Below are positions 1-7,973 of a stretch of DNA of 39,317 nucleotides, piece after piece; positions within the stretch are counted from its first letter, which is position 1, and each line of letters opens with the position of its first letter. The translations under genes were made by a program, and so were the position numbers. The notes under the pieces were generated by a model. The model ran no database searches. It had not been told where the DNA came from and was given only the letters and a program-made list of their open reading frames with translations. This stretch comes from Rubrimonas cliftonensis (GTDB lineage Bacteria > Pseudomonadota > Alphaproteobacteria > Rhodobacterales > Rhodobacteraceae): positions 7,501 to 46,817 of the forward strand of contig NZ_FNQM01000020.1 in assembly GCF_900107585.1 (NCBI RefSeq), read 5' to 3'.

Positions 1-35
1 ACGCCCTGGCGCTGACCACCAGCGCTCCGGCCTGA
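1..35 (+). CDS. BolA family protein, C-terminal end (partial)
   Basis: Only the last ten codons are in the window, read in the third frame as ALALTTSAPA followed by TGA. BolA proteins commonly end in a HALSL-like strand followed by a short tail, and bolA lies directly upstream of monothiol glutaredoxin genes in many alphaproteobacteria. The call rests mainly on that position, 76 bases ahead of grxD, so it is tentative. BolA partners with Grx4 in iron-sulfur trafficking. Confidence 0.4.
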   Translation, partial: ALALTTSAPA

Positions 36-111
36 GTGCGAGCACCGGAACGCGCCCCGGGCGTACCGACCCTAAAGCAGCGCATCTGAACAGACATCGA
101 GAGGACACGCC

Positions 112-483
112 ATGACCGACGCCGCCCACGAGCAGATCAAGGCAGACATCGCCGCCAACGACGTGGTGCTCTTCATGAAGGGCACGAGGACAATGCCGCA
201 GTGCGGGTTCTCGTCCCGCGTCACGCAGATCCTCACTTTCATGGGGATCGACTTCAAGGACGTGAACGTGCTGGCCGACGCCGCGCTGCGCGACGGCGTC
301 AAGACGTTCAGCGACTGGCCGACCATCCCCCAGCTCTACGTCAAGGGCGAGTTCGTGGGCGGCTGCGACATCATCACGGAGATGACGCTCTCAGGCGAGC
401 TCGATCAGCTGCTCGCCGACAAGGGCGTGACGTTCGACAAGACCGCCGCCGACAAGATCCGCGAAGCCAACGCCCAGGCGTGA
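112..483 (+). CDS. grxD: Grx4-type monothiol glutaredoxin
   Basis: This is a 123-residue monothiol glutaredoxin that binds a glutathione-ligated [2Fe-2S] cluster and delivers or regulates iron-sulfur clusters, usually with BolA. The active site CGFS follows KGTRTMPQ near residue 30, and the family motifs WPTIPQLY and GGCDI are present. The usual KGTP is KGTR here, a mild variation. The start is supported by GAGAGGA six bases upstream. The C-terminal tail is slightly longer than the family core. The stop overlaps the GTG start of the next gene, so the two are translationally coupled. Function is confident from the complete motif set. Confidence 0.95.
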   Translation: MTDAAHEQIKADIAANDVVLFMKGTRTMPQCGFSSRVTQILTFMGIDFKDVNVLADAALRDGVKTFSDWPTIPQLYVKGEFVGGCDIITEMTLSGELDQLLADKGVTFDKTAADKIREANAQA

Positions 484-1106
484 GCGGCGGCGACGCAGGT
501 CGCGTCACGGCGCTGTTCTCCCGCTCCTCCGGCGGCTACCGCTTTGCGCGCTGGGGTCGGCCGCTGGCGCCGGCGCTCTTCGGCTTCAGCGAAATCGAGA
601 AGCCGCGCTACGCGGCGGCGCTGGCGGAGGCGGCGCGCGCCTGCGGGCTCGCGGTTGTGGAGGCGGACCCTGAGCTGGGGCGCAACTGTCTCGTCTTCAT
701 GTGCGGCGCCTGGGGCGAACTGCCCCGCATTCCGGGGCTCGACCGGCTGGTGCCCGATCTCGAGAAGCTCGTCTCGGTGCTGAAGGCGACCGGCGCCAAC
801 CAGTATCGCATCTTCGGCTTCGACGAGGCCGGCGCGATCCGCATCTGCATCACCCTGCTGCGCGGGGATGCGGATTTGCGCGCCGCGCCATTCCCCCTGC
901 TGGCGCTGTCGCAGGCGGCGCAGAGCATGGCGCTGTGGTCGGACACGGCGTTTCAGGCGGAGAGCCCGGTGGTCGCGACCGGCGCCGGCGCCGCTCTGGA
1001 TCCGTGGTTCGAATCCCTTCTAGGCGCCGCCTATGCGCAGGACATGCCGCCGGCAAGCGATGATCCGGCCCACGCCCGCGCGCTCGCCGCGCGCCTCTGC
1101 GCCTGA
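480..1106 (+). CDS. Uncharacterised protein translationally coupled to grxD
   Basis: A 208-residue protein starts at a GTG that overlaps the grxD stop as GTGA. I do not recognise the family. It has no obvious signal peptide or membrane segment. The middle contains [30 protein letters not shown] and then a compact alpha/beta-looking region through ITLLRGD, ending in an Ala-rich tail. Third-position GC is strong throughout, so it is a real gene. The longer open frame reaching back to base 201 lies antiphase over grxD and is an artefact. The tight overlap suggests a role linked to glutaredoxin or iron-sulfur metabolism, but this is inference only. Confidence 0.8.
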   Translation: MSGGDAGRVTALFSRSSGGYRFARWGRPLAPALFGFSEIEKPRYAAALAEAARACGLAVVEADPELGRNCLVFMCGAWGELPRIPGLDRLVPDLEKLVSVLKATGANQYRIFGFDEAGAIRICITLLRGDADLRAAPFPLLALSQAAQSMALWSDTAFQAESPVVATGAGAALDPWFESLLGAAYAQDMPPASDDPAHARALAARLCA

Positions 1107-1154
1107 CGCGCGCCTCTTGACTGGCGTCGCGCCCGCGCCTATCAGCCGTGTCGC

Positions 1155-1230
1155 GGGCGGTTAGCTCAGTTGGTAGAGCACAGTGTTCACATCGCTGGGG
1201 TCACTGGTTCGAGCCCAGTACCGCCCACCA
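1155..1230 (+). tRNA. tRNA-Val (anticodon CAC)
   Basis: A full cloverleaf can be folded by eye. The acceptor stem is GGGCGGT paired with ACCGCCC, the D arm is GCTC/GAGC, and the anticodon stem CAGTG/CGCTG encloses the loop TTCACAT. The T arm is ACTGG-TTCGAGC-CCAGT. Discriminator A and an encoded CCA end follow. Anticodon CAC reads the valine codon GUG, a heavily used codon in this GC-rich genome. The 76-base length is standard. Confidence 0.95.
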
Positions 1231-1514
1231 TTCTCCTCCGGTCGATCCTGAACGAGGCGCGCCTGCGCCGCCCGACCTCAAGCAGTCGCGCGGTCGGCGT
1301 CGCCCGATCCTTCGGCAGGAGGCGGCCCGCCTCTTGCAAGGACGGCTTTCCCCGACGCGGCCGGCGGCGCAACCTGGACCGATCGGAACCGACAGCGACC
1401 TGCTACAGGTCCGCGGGGCCGCAGCGCTGGACGCGCAGCGGTCGACGATGGCGCTGCGGGACCTCCTCCGCGGCGGATCGGCGGATCGGCGCGCCAGTTC
1501 GGGCGATGATCGGC
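1231..1514. other. Intergenic region, tRNA-Val to carD terminator
   Basis: About 285 bases lie between the tRNA and the carD terminator. Open frames cross it on both strands, but none has a ribosome site or a family-like protein, and third-position bias is weak. I see no gene, repeat or clear promoter here. Confidence 0.6.
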
Positions 1515-1552
1515 GAGAAAAAGCCGGCGGCGCCGCAAGGGCCCCGCCGGCT
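1515..1552 (-). terminator. Rho-independent terminator of carD
   Basis: A perfect 9-base inverted repeat, AGCCGGCGG (1522-1530) and CCGCCGGCT (1544-1552), flanks a 13-base loop. Read on the minus strand the hairpin is followed by TTTTTCTC. It lies 25 bases past the carD stop, the expected place for an intrinsic terminator. Confidence 0.85.
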
Positions 1553-1576
1553 CATGTCCGGCCCGCGCTGCGCCGG

Positions 1577-2098
1577 TCAGGCGGCGGCGCGGCGCACCAG
1601 CGCGGTCTCGATGCGCGCGGCGGCGGTCGGGTCGTCGAGGCTCTCGACCGCGGCGATCTCGCGAGTCAGCCGCTCCAGCGCAGCCTCATAGAGCTGGCGC
1701 TCGGAATAGGACTGCTCGGGCTGGTCGTCGCCACGGTGCAGGTCGCGCACGACCTCGGCGATGGACAGCAGGTCGCCGGAGTTGATCTTCTGCTCGTATT
1801 CCTGCGCGCGGCGCGACCACATGGCGCGCTTGGTGCGGGCGCGGCCCTTCAGGGTCTCCAGCGCCTTCAGCACGATGTCGGGCGAGGACAGGGAGCGCAT
1901 GCCGATGGAGCTCGCCTTCGCGGTCGGAACCCGGAGCGTCATCTTCTCTTTTTCGAACGAGATCACGAACATCTCAAGATCGAACCCGCCGACGGTCTGG
2001 CGGTCGATCGAGATGATCTTGCCGACGCCATGCGCCGGATAAACGACGTAGTCGTCGGGGTGGAACTCGGGCCGCTTCAGCGAGGGTTTCTTGGTCAT
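1577..2098 (-). CDS. carD: CarD/CdnL family RNA polymerase-binding regulator
   Basis: A 173-residue CarD-type protein. The N-terminal RNA polymerase interaction (RID/Tudor-like) domain is recognisable from FHPDDYVVYPAHGVGKI through the LRVP segment. The C-terminal helical DNA-binding part holds the family motif MWSRRAQEYEQKINSGD and the helix IAEVVRDLHR. CarD proteins stabilise open complexes at weak sigma-70-type promoters, including those for rRNA. The frame extends to 2155, but ATG at 2098 has AGGAGA seven bases upstream and begins the conserved sequence, so it is chosen. The gene reads away from the tRNA and has its own terminator. Adjacency to fdxA is a common alphaproteobacterial arrangement. 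Confidence 0.95.
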   Translation of the reverse strand: MTKKPSLKRPEFHPDDYVVYPAHGVGKIISIDRQTVGGFDLEMFVISFEKEKMTLRVPTAKASSIGMRSLSSPDIVLKALETLKGRARTKRAMWSRRAQEYEQKINSGDLLSIAEVVRDLHRGDDQPEQSYSERQLYEAALERLTREIAAVESLDDPTAAARIETALVRRAAA

Positions 2099-2426
2099 CC
2101 CGTCTCCTGTTCTGTTGCACCGCCGCGCGCCGAAGCGGCGATGAGTATGCGACACGCAAAACGATATCCAGGCGCCTCTTGACGGCGGCGCCGGGATAGG
2201 CCGATGTGCGCGAAGTCAGATGTCTCTCACGGTGTACGTCAGCCTGTTGCGCGAGGGTCGCTCGACCAGACACGGTCTGCGTCATTCCGTGTGGATTGAG
2301 ATTATAACAGATTCTCGACCGCCTCGCCACAATTTCGGCGACGCGGCGACGCCTGCCCGCCGTGCGAAAACAATATACTAAAGATATCAGAGCCCTATGG
2401 CGCGGCGAGCGTGCTGCGCCGCAGCG
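2099..2426. other. Intergenic region between carD and fdxA
   Basis: These 328 bases hold the candidate carD -10 box and a second AT-rich patch near 2368-2390. A short GCGGCG/CGCCGC inverted repeat (2402-2422) lies just past the fdxA stop and could help end its transcript, but no T tract follows it. I see no gene. Confidence 0.5.
2301..2306 (-). promoter_or_regulatory. Candidate -10 box for carD
   Basis: On the minus strand the bases read TATAAT in an AT-rich patch inside otherwise GC-rich DNA. It lies about 200 bases upstream of the carD start. A TTGTGG further upstream could be a -35 element, though the 20-base spacing is long. Assignment to carD is inferred from orientation. Confidence 0.4.
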
Positions 2427-2765
2427 TCAGTCGCCCTGCCCCGGCGCCTCGGAGAAATACTTTTCGAACTTCCCCGATTCGCCGTCGAACTTCTCGGCGT
2501 CAGGCAACGCGTCGCGCTTGACCGTGACCACCGGCCAGAGAGACGCGTATTTGGTGTTGATTTCCAGCCACTTCTCAAGGCCGGGCTCTGTGTCGGGCTT
2601 GATGGCGTCAGCCGGGCACTCGGGCTCGCACACCCCGCAGTCGATGCACTCGTCGGGATGGATGACCAGCATGTTCTCGCCTTCGTAGAAACAGTCCACC
2701 GGACACACCTCCACGCAGTCGAGATATTTGCACTTGATGCAATTGTCCGTCACCACATAGGTCAT
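2427..2765 (-). CDS. fdxA: Seven-iron ferredoxin FdxA
   Basis: A 112-residue cytoplasmic electron carrier with one [3Fe-4S] and one [4Fe-4S] cluster. By analogy with Azotobacter FdI, Cys9, Cys17 and Cys50 would hold the 3Fe cluster, and Cys21, Cys40, Cys43 and Cys46 the 4Fe cluster. Cys25 and Cys12 are additional. The motifs [13 protein letters not shown] and [12 protein letters not shown] are intact. The C-terminal extension of about 50 residues after the second motif is typical of this type. An AGGGA lies upstream of the ATG. It follows the S4 protein and helicase on the same strand, but a 73-base gap separates them. Confidence 0.95.
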   Translation of the reverse strand: MTYVVTDNCIKCKYLDCVEVCPVDCFYEGENMLVIHPDECIDCGVCEPECPADAIKPDTEPGLEKWLEINTKYASLWPVVTVKRDALPDAEKFDGESGKFEKYFSEAPGQGD

Positions 2766-2838
2766 GCGTCAGTCCCTGCTTTCACGCGCGAGGCGTCGAG
2801 CCGCTCGGCCTGCCTTTTAGAAAGCGGCGTCGAGCCCT

Positions 2839-3219
2839 TCAAGGGGCGCCGCGTCGCGCGGCGGCGCCCTCGCGACGGGCCCGGCGGTCGGGGCGCGGCC
2901 CCGGTGTCGGCGCGCCAGGCTCCGGTTCCTGCGCCGCCGTTTGCGGCGGCGGGCTCAGGTCGGCGTAGAGCGCCTGGGCCTCCGGCGCCGGGCCACGACG
3001 CTCGCCGAGCGCGACGATCTCGATGACGCGCACATGCGGCCCCTGGCCGAAGGTCAGCACGTCGCCCGGCCTGACCGACGCGCCGGGCTTGTCGGTGCGC
3101 CGGCAGTTGATCCTCAGCCCCTCGCTCACGGCTTTCGCGGCGAGGCTGCGGGTCTTGAAGAAACGCGCGCGCCAAAGCCACTTGTCGGCCCTGACGTCCG
3201 CCTCCCCGCCTCCGCTCAC
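2839..3219 (-). CDS. S4-domain RNA-binding protein (HslR/Hsp15-like)
   Basis: A 126-residue protein with an N-terminal S4 RNA-binding domain: VRADKWLWRARFFKTRSLAAKAV, then GLRINCRRTDKPGASVRPGDVLTF. In E. coli the related Hsp15 binds 50S subunits with stalled nascent chains. The C-terminal 35 residues are Pro/Arg-rich and probably disordered, a basic tail that may add RNA affinity. The start is a GTG. It sits 10 bases after the helicase stop, so the two are almost certainly co-transcribed as an RNA-metabolism pair, an order seen widely in Rhodobacterales. Hsp15 function is inferred from family. Confidence 0.88.
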   Translation of the reverse strand: MSGGGEADVRADKWLWRARFFKTRSLAAKAVSEGLRINCRRTDKPGASVRPGDVLTFGQGPHVRVIEIVALGERRGPAPEAQALYADLSPPPQTAAQEPEPGAPTPGPRPDRRARREGAAARRGAP

Positions 3220-3229
3220 GCGGACGCGC

Positions 3230-6200
3230 TCACAGCTTGTCGCGCAGCTGCTTGAGAATGGCGAAGGGGCTGTCGGCGTCGGCGGTGCGCCGGTCCTTGT
3301 CGGGCCCTGCGCTCAGCACGCGCGGGCCCTCGTCGCGGCGCGGCTTGGGGGCGCCCTTGCCGCCGCCCTTGCCGTCGAAGCCCGGCTTGCCGCCGCGCTG
3401 CTTGCCGCCGCCGAAGCCCTTGCCACCCTCGGGCTTGCCGCCGTGGCGCTGGCCGTCGCGGGGCGGGCCGTCGCGGGGGGGGCGCGCGTCCCCCGACGGC
3501 GAGGCGCCGCCGTGGCCGGCGTCAAGCCGGGGGGCGTCCCCTGCCGCGGCGCCGGCGGCGGCCACGGGAGCGCCCCCGGGAGCGCCCCCCGGCGCGGCCG
3601 TGCTCGTCGGCGCCGCCTCGGCGCGTCCGGCGTCCGGGGCGCCCTGGTCATTCTGGCCGGGCGCGCCGCGCCGCTGGCCGCCGCGACGGGGGCCGCGTCC
3701 TTCGGCGCCGTCGCCGCCGCGGTCCCGCCGCCCCTGACCCGCGGGACGGTCGCGGGGTCCGCGTCGGGGCGCGAGGGTGAAGGTGTAGAACACTTCCAGC
3801 TCCGCCGGCGCGGCCTGCTCGCCGACCGCCGCTTCCTCTTCCCGCGTCGTCGTCGCCGCGGCGTCGTCGGCGCCCGTCTCGACCGGCGCGGCGGGCTCCG
3901 GCGCCGCATCGCCGGCTTCCGGGGGCGCTTCGCCGCCGGCGTCCGAAGCCGCCGCTTCCGACGCCGCCGCTTCCGGGGCCGCCGCTTCCGACGCCGCCGC
4001 TTCCGGGGCCGTTGCTTCCGACGCCGCTGCTTCCGGGGTCGCCACGGGCTCCGCAATCGTCGGCGCCGCTTCCGCCGGCGCACTCTCGCCCGAAGCGGCC
4101 TCCGGCGCCCCGTCAAGGGCCCCGACCGGCGCAGGCGCATCGGCCTCGGCGGCGGCCTCGGCGGGCCCGGCCTGCTCAGGCGCGACGGCTTCGGGAGACG
4201 GCTTCTCCGCCGCGGCGGCGGCGACGCGGGTCGCCTTGGGCCGTTCGCCGCGCTCGGCGGCGTAGCCGAGCCCGCCCATCAGTTCGGCGAACTGCTCCAG
4301 CGTGCAGCCGGTGATCGACAGCATCTCCGGCGTCGCCTCGAAGCCGGCGCGCACGTCCTTCTGACGCACCATGTCGGCGAGCCGCTCCAGCATGTCGATC
4401 CGGAGCGCCCGCGGCCCCGCCAGCCGATAGCCGGCGCGCACATAGAATCCTTCCGGCGCCCCTGGCTGGGCCGGGATCGTCACCAGCCCCGGCGGCGGCG
4501 CGCTGGGAAAATCGTCCATCTTCGCGTGCAGCGCCCAGAGCAGCAGGCGGAACCGCGTCGGCGCCGGCTTCAGCAGCGCGGGCATGAAGACGTGGTGCTG
4601 GCCGAAGCGCACCCCGTGCTTGCGAAGCAGCGCGCGGCCCTCCTGGTCGAGCGCCTTCACGTCCTCGGCGACCGCCCGACGCTGGAGCACCCCGAGCCCT
4701 TCGACGAGCTGGAACCCCACGCCGCGCGCAAGGCCGGTCATCGCGGGGTCGTCGCGCAGGCCGAGCAGCGGCTCGAACAGCGCCTTCACCCGCCGCTCGA
4801 CCCAATGGCCCAGCCGCCGCGCCACCTTCTCGCCGATGGCGGGGTCGCAGCTGTCGTCGACGAAGGCGCGGACCTGCGGCGAGAGCTGGTCGGCGCCCGG
4901 CTCCAGCCGGCCCACCGCGTCCGTCCCCCACATCAGGCCGCCCTGGTCGGTGACGTCGATCTCGGTGTCGGGCGCGTTGTAGAAGCGGTCCGCGCGGTGG
5001 CTGAAATGCGATTGCAGCGCCTGCAGCGAGGCGGATTTCAGCGTCTTGAGGCCTTCGGCGCCGCCTTCCTCGTCGGGGCGGAAGCGGAATCCCTCCAGCC
5101 GCCCGACATGGATGCCCTCGACCGTCACCTCGCCCGTGTCGCCGACTTCAGCCACGAGCCTCTCCTTCTGCTTGAGCCGGCGCATGAGCACGCTCGTGCG
5201 CCGGTCTACGAAACGCTGCGTCAGGCGCTCGTGGAGGGCGTCGGAGAGCCGGTCCTCGAGACCGCGCGTCCGTTCCCGCCAGCCGGCCGGGTCGTCAAGC
5301 CATTTGCCCCGGTTGGCGACGTAGGTCCATGTCCGGACATGGGCCAGCCGCTTCGAAAGGGCGTCGATGTCTCCGTCGGTGCGGTCGAGCCGCGCAACCT
5401 GCGCCTCGATCCAGTCGCACGGTATAGCGCCGGCGTCGCTGAGCAGGAACCGATAAATGCGCGACAGAAGCGCGACGTGTTCGGTCGGCGAGGTCTTGCG
5501 GAAGTCGGGCGTCTGGCAGACGTCCCACAGCAGCCGGACCTGCGGCCCGCCGCGCGCGGCGTCGCGCACGTCCTCGTCGCCGTGCAGCAGCCGCAGCGAC
5601 GCCACGTCGTCGGCCTCGCGCGCGCGGATCAGATCGGCGTGCTTCGGCGGGGCCTCGAGGCTGCGCAGCAACGCCTCCACCGTGCCGAACTCCAGCCGGG
5701 AGGAGCGCCATTGCAGTTTTGGCGCAGGGTCGTAGCGGTGTTCGACGATGCGCTCGACCACGTCCTCGTCGAGCGGCCGCGCCTCGCCGGTCACGCCGAA
5801 GGCGCCGTCGGTGACGTGACGGCCGGCGCGGCCCGCGATCTGGCCCAGCTCGTGCGGCTCCAGCCGCCGGTGGCGGCGGCCGTCGAACTTCGACACCCCC
5901 GCGAAGGCGACATGGCGCAGGTCGAGGTTGAGGCCCATGCCGATGGCGTCCGTCGCCACCAGATGCTCCACGTCGCCGTTCTGGTAGAGCGCCACCTGCG
6001 CGTTGCGGGTGCGGGGCGAGAGCGCGCCCATCACCACCGCCGCGCCGCCCTTCTGCCGGCGCAGCAGCTCGGCGATGGCGTAGACGTTCTCCACCGAGAA
6101 GCCGACGACCGCCGAGCGCGGGGGCAGCCGCGAGACCTTCTTCGAGCCGGCGTAGCTCAACGTCGAGAAACGGGGCCGCGAGACGAATCGGGCCTTGGGG

Positions 6201-6646
6201 ATCAGCGCCTGGATGCGCCCGCGCATGGTGTCGGAGCCGAGAAACAGCGTCTCGTGGCTGCCGCGGGCGCGCAGCAGCCGGTCGGTGAAGACGTGGCCGC
6301 GGTCGAGATCGGCGCAGAGCTGGATCTCGTCGACCGCCACGAACTCCGCCCCCCAGTCGAGCGGCATCGCCTCGACGGTGCAGAGCACATACTGCGCGTC
6401 GGGCGGGGCGATCTTCTCCTCGCCGGTGATCAGCGCGGCGCAACGGGGGCCGCGCAGCGCCACCACCCGATCATAGACCTCGCGCGCCAGCAGCCGCAGC
6501 GGGAAGCCGAACACGCCGGAGCGGTGCGCCAGCATCCGCTCGATGGCGTAGTGCGTCTTGCCGGTGTTGGTCGGCCCGAGCACGGCCGTCACCGTCGCGT
6601 CGCGCGCGGCCGCGCGGGCGTCGGAGAGATCGGTGTGCAGGGTCAT
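3230..6646 (-). CDS. Suv3-like ATP-dependent RNA helicase with long disordered tail
   Basis: A 1138-residue superfamily 2 helicase. Walker A is GPTNTGKT at residues 24-31, motif II is DEIQ at 106-109 (the variant found in mitochondrial Suv3), and motif VI is QIAGRAGR at 269-276. The core resembles Suv3, the RNA-unwinding partner of the mitochondrial degradosome. After about residue 850 the protein becomes Ala/Glu/Pro-rich with tandem PEAAASEAAA repeats, then a Gly/Arg/Lys-rich stretch (GGQRRG, GGKGFGGGKQRGG) that looks like an RNA-binding tail. The last residues, FAILKQLRDKL, form a conserved-looking short helix, a possible docking peptide. It is the first gene of a pair with the S4 protein. 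RNA decay role is inferred. Confidence 0.93.
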   Translation of the reverse strand: MTLHTDLSDARAAARDATVTAVLGPTNTGKTHYAIERMLAHRSGVFGFPLRLLAREVYDRVVALRGPRCAALITGEEKIAPPDAQYVLCTVEAMPLDWGAEFVAVDEIQLCADLDRGHVFTDRLLRARGSHETLFLGSDTMRGRIQALIPKARFVSRPRFSTLSYAGSKKVSRLPPRSAVVGFSVENVYAIAELLRRQKGGAAVVMGALSPRTRNAQVALYQNGDVEHLVATDAIGMGLNLDLRHVAFAGVSKFDGRRHRRLEPHELGQIAGRAGRHVTDGAFGVTGEARPLDEDVVERIVEHRYDPAPKLQWRSSRLEFGTVEALLRSLEAPPKHADLIRAREADDVASLRLLHGDEDVRDAARGGPQVRLLWDVCQTPDFRKTSPTEHVALLSRIYRFLLSDAGAIPCDWIEAQVARLDRTDGDIDALSKRLAHVRTWTYVANRGKWLDDPAGWRERTRGLEDRLSDALHERLTQRFVDRRTSVLMRRLKQKERLVAEVGDTGEVTVEGIHVGRLEGFRFRPDEEGGAEGLKTLKSASLQALQSHFSHRADRFYNAPDTEIDVTDQGGLMWGTDAVGRLEPGADQLSPQVRAFVDDSCDPAIGEKVARRLGHWVERRVKALFEPLLGLRDDPAMTGLARGVGFQLVEGLGVLQRRAVAEDVKALDQEGRALLRKHGVRFGQHHVFMPALLKPAPTRFRLLLWALHAKMDDFPSAPPPGLVTIPAQPGAPEGFYVRAGYRLAGPRALRIDMLERLADMVRQKDVRAGFEATPEMLSITGCTLEQFAELMGGLGYAAERGERPKATRVAAAAAEKPSPEAVAPEQAGPAEAAAEADAPAPVGALDGAPEAASGESAPAEAAPTIAEPVATPEAAASEATAPEAAASEAAAPEAAASEAAASDAGGEAPPEAGDAAPEPAAPVETGADDAAATTTREEEAAVGEQAAPAELEVFYTFTLAPRRGPRDRPAGQGRRDRGGDGAEGRGPRRGGQRRGAPGQNDQGAPDAGRAEAAPTSTAAPGGAPGGAPVAAAGAAAGDAPRLDAGHGGASPSGDARPPRDGPPRDGQRHGGKPEGGKGFGGGKQRGGKPGFDGKGGGKGAPKPRRDEGPRVLSAGPDKDRRTADADSPFAILKQLRDKL
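3946..4038. repeat. Tandem 30-base (2 x 15) coding repeat in helicase tail
   Basis: Three or so copies of a 30-base unit, itself two near-identical 15-base units built on GCCGCCGCTTCC, sit inside the helicase gene. On the coding strand they specify PEAAASEA(A/T)A decapeptides. Copies at 3961-3990 and 3991-4020 differ at only two bases, which suggests recent slippage or unequal exchange. Reading frame is preserved. Confidence 0.85.
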
Positions 6647-6775
6647 CGGGGTCTGGCCCTTGTCGGGGCCAGCCGCAGGGCGCGGCCGGCGGGCTTTGTG
6701 AAGGACGGAGCCGATCCGGGCGCGGCGGGCCGGGATCGATGGGAAGGACGCCGCCGCCGCGCCGGTTCCCGCGCG

Positions 6776-7459
6776 TCAGATGTCGCGCCCGTCCACCTTC
6801 GGCGCAAGGGTCTTCTCCAGCTCCCGCGCCTGCTCAAGGTGCGGGTTCACCGCCAGAGCGGCGCGCGCGGCGGCCAGCGCCGCGTCTTCCGCCCCGATGC
6901 GCGAGAAGATCGCCGCCATGCCCGAGAGCGCCCCGAAATGACGCGGCTCCAGCGCAAGCGTGCGCTGGATGTCGGCCATGGAGAGCCACAGCTCGTCGTT
7001 CAGGAAATACGCGGTCGCGCGCATGTTCCAGCCCTCGGCGAAGTCGGGGTCGAGGGTCACGAGGGCGGTGAAGTGCTCCACCGCCTTGTCGTAATCCTCC
7101 GCGTCGAGCGCCTCGCGGCCCCGTCCGAGCAGAAAGTCCATGCTGTCGGAACCCGACTGCGACCAGAGATTCTGGATGCCGTGAGCGGCGCCCGCCGCCT
7201 TCGGCCCCTCGCTGTCGCGCAACTGCGTGAACAGCGCGTCGAGACGCTCCTCGATCGTCTGCGGCCCTGGTTCGCCGCTCGGCTGCGTGGTCTCGGCGCC
7301 CTCCGCCCGCGCGTCCTCCCCGGCTTCGGGACCGGGGCGCGGCTCGGGCTGCTGCGCCGCGGCGACGCCGGAGAAGCAGAGCGCGGCTGCGACGCCGCAC
7401 AGGCGCAGCGCGCGGATGACAGCCTCCAGGACAGGGGCGATCGCGACCGATCTCGTCAT
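6776..7459 (-). CDS. Secreted TPR-repeat protein
   Basis: A 227-residue exported protein. An N-terminal hydrophobic segment ending in SGVAAAQQ looks like a Sec signal peptide. A Pro/Glu-rich linker follows, then tetratricopeptide helices from ALDAEDYDKAVEHFTALVTLDPDFAEGWNMRATAYF through the next repeat, ending near LAVNPHLEQARELEKTL. TPR proteins mediate protein-protein contacts; no partner is visible. ATG at 7459 is preferred over the GTG two codons earlier because GGAGG ends five bases before it. It lies upstream of and codirectional with the helicase, 129 bases apart. Confidence 0.88.
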   Translation of the reverse strand: MTRSVAIAPVLEAVIRALRLCGVAAALCFSGVAAAQQPEPRPGPEAGEDARAEGAETTQPSGEPGPQTIEERLDALFTQLRDSEGPKAAGAAHGIQNLWSQSGSDSMDFLLGRGREALDAEDYDKAVEHFTALVTLDPDFAEGWNMRATAYFLNDELWLSMADIQRTLALEPRHFGALSGMAAIFSRIGAEDAALAAARAALAVNPHLEQARELEKTLAPKVDGRDI

Positions 7460-7596
7460 TGCCACCTCCGATACGCCGGGTTACGCCTCATCAGTGTGGG
7501 GCGGGGCCGCGCCTTCGGCAACCCTGACGCGTCGCCCCCGACGCGCGCGGCCGAACGGCGAAGGTTCGACTTGCGGGATGGCGGGCGCTTCGCTCG

Positions 7597-7639
7597 CGGG
7601 AGATGGTGGCGGGCGCTGCGCGCCCGGGAGATGGTGGCG
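7597..7639. repeat. 15-base direct repeat ahead of the SCP2-domain gene
   Basis: CGGGAGATGGTGGCG occurs at 7597-7611 and 7625-7639, 28 bases apart start to start. It lies in the leader between two divergent genes. No function is evident; it may simply be a small local duplication. Confidence 0.55.
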
Positions 7640-7661
7640 CCTGGCGCCGTGGGAGGCTGGG

Positions 7662-7955
7662 ATGCAGGACGCACTGGCGCAGGCGCTCGAGGCGCTTCAG
7701 GAAAAGGTCGGCGACCGCACGATCGACGGCGCAATCAGGTTCGACTTCACCGAGCTCGGGGCGCTGCGCATCGACCAGCAGGGCGCGCGGCTGGACGACG
7801 GCTCGGAGGCCGACTGCACCATCAGCGCCGATCTGGACACGTTCAAGGCGATGTTCGACGGCGACCTCAGCCCCACCGCCGCCTTCATGACCGGCCGGAT
7901 CAAGATCGACGGCGACATGGGCATGGCGATGAAGACGGCAAGCCTGCTCGGCTGA
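7662..7955 (+). CDS. SCP2 sterol-binding domain protein
   Basis: A 97-residue protein covering a single SCP2 fold. The order GAIRFDFTELGALRIDQQGARLDDGSEADCTI, SADLDTFKAMFDGDLSPTAAFMTGRIKIDGDMGMAMK matches the domain, in which a hydrophobic tunnel binds lipids or acyl chains. Bacterial stand-alone versions are presumed lipid carriers. GGGAGG seven bases upstream fixes the ATG at 7662; the longer open frame is non-coding. The downstream hydrolase starts 18 bases later, so the two may act together on a lipid substrate. Confidence 0.92.
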   Translation: MQDALAQALEALQEKVGDRTIDGAIRFDFTELGALRIDQQGARLDDGSEADCTISADLDTFKAMFDGDLSPTAAFMTGRIKIDGDMGMAMKTASLLG

Positions 7956-7973
7956 TCGACAGGCGCGGCTCGC

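Noticed and set aside
2402-2422. A short GC hairpin as the fdxA terminator
   Set aside because: Only six pairs and no T tract on the minus strand, so not listed as a terminator.
3946-4038. A possible CRISPR-like repeat array
   Set aside because: The units are contiguous without spacers, lie in frame in a coding tail, and no cas genes are present.
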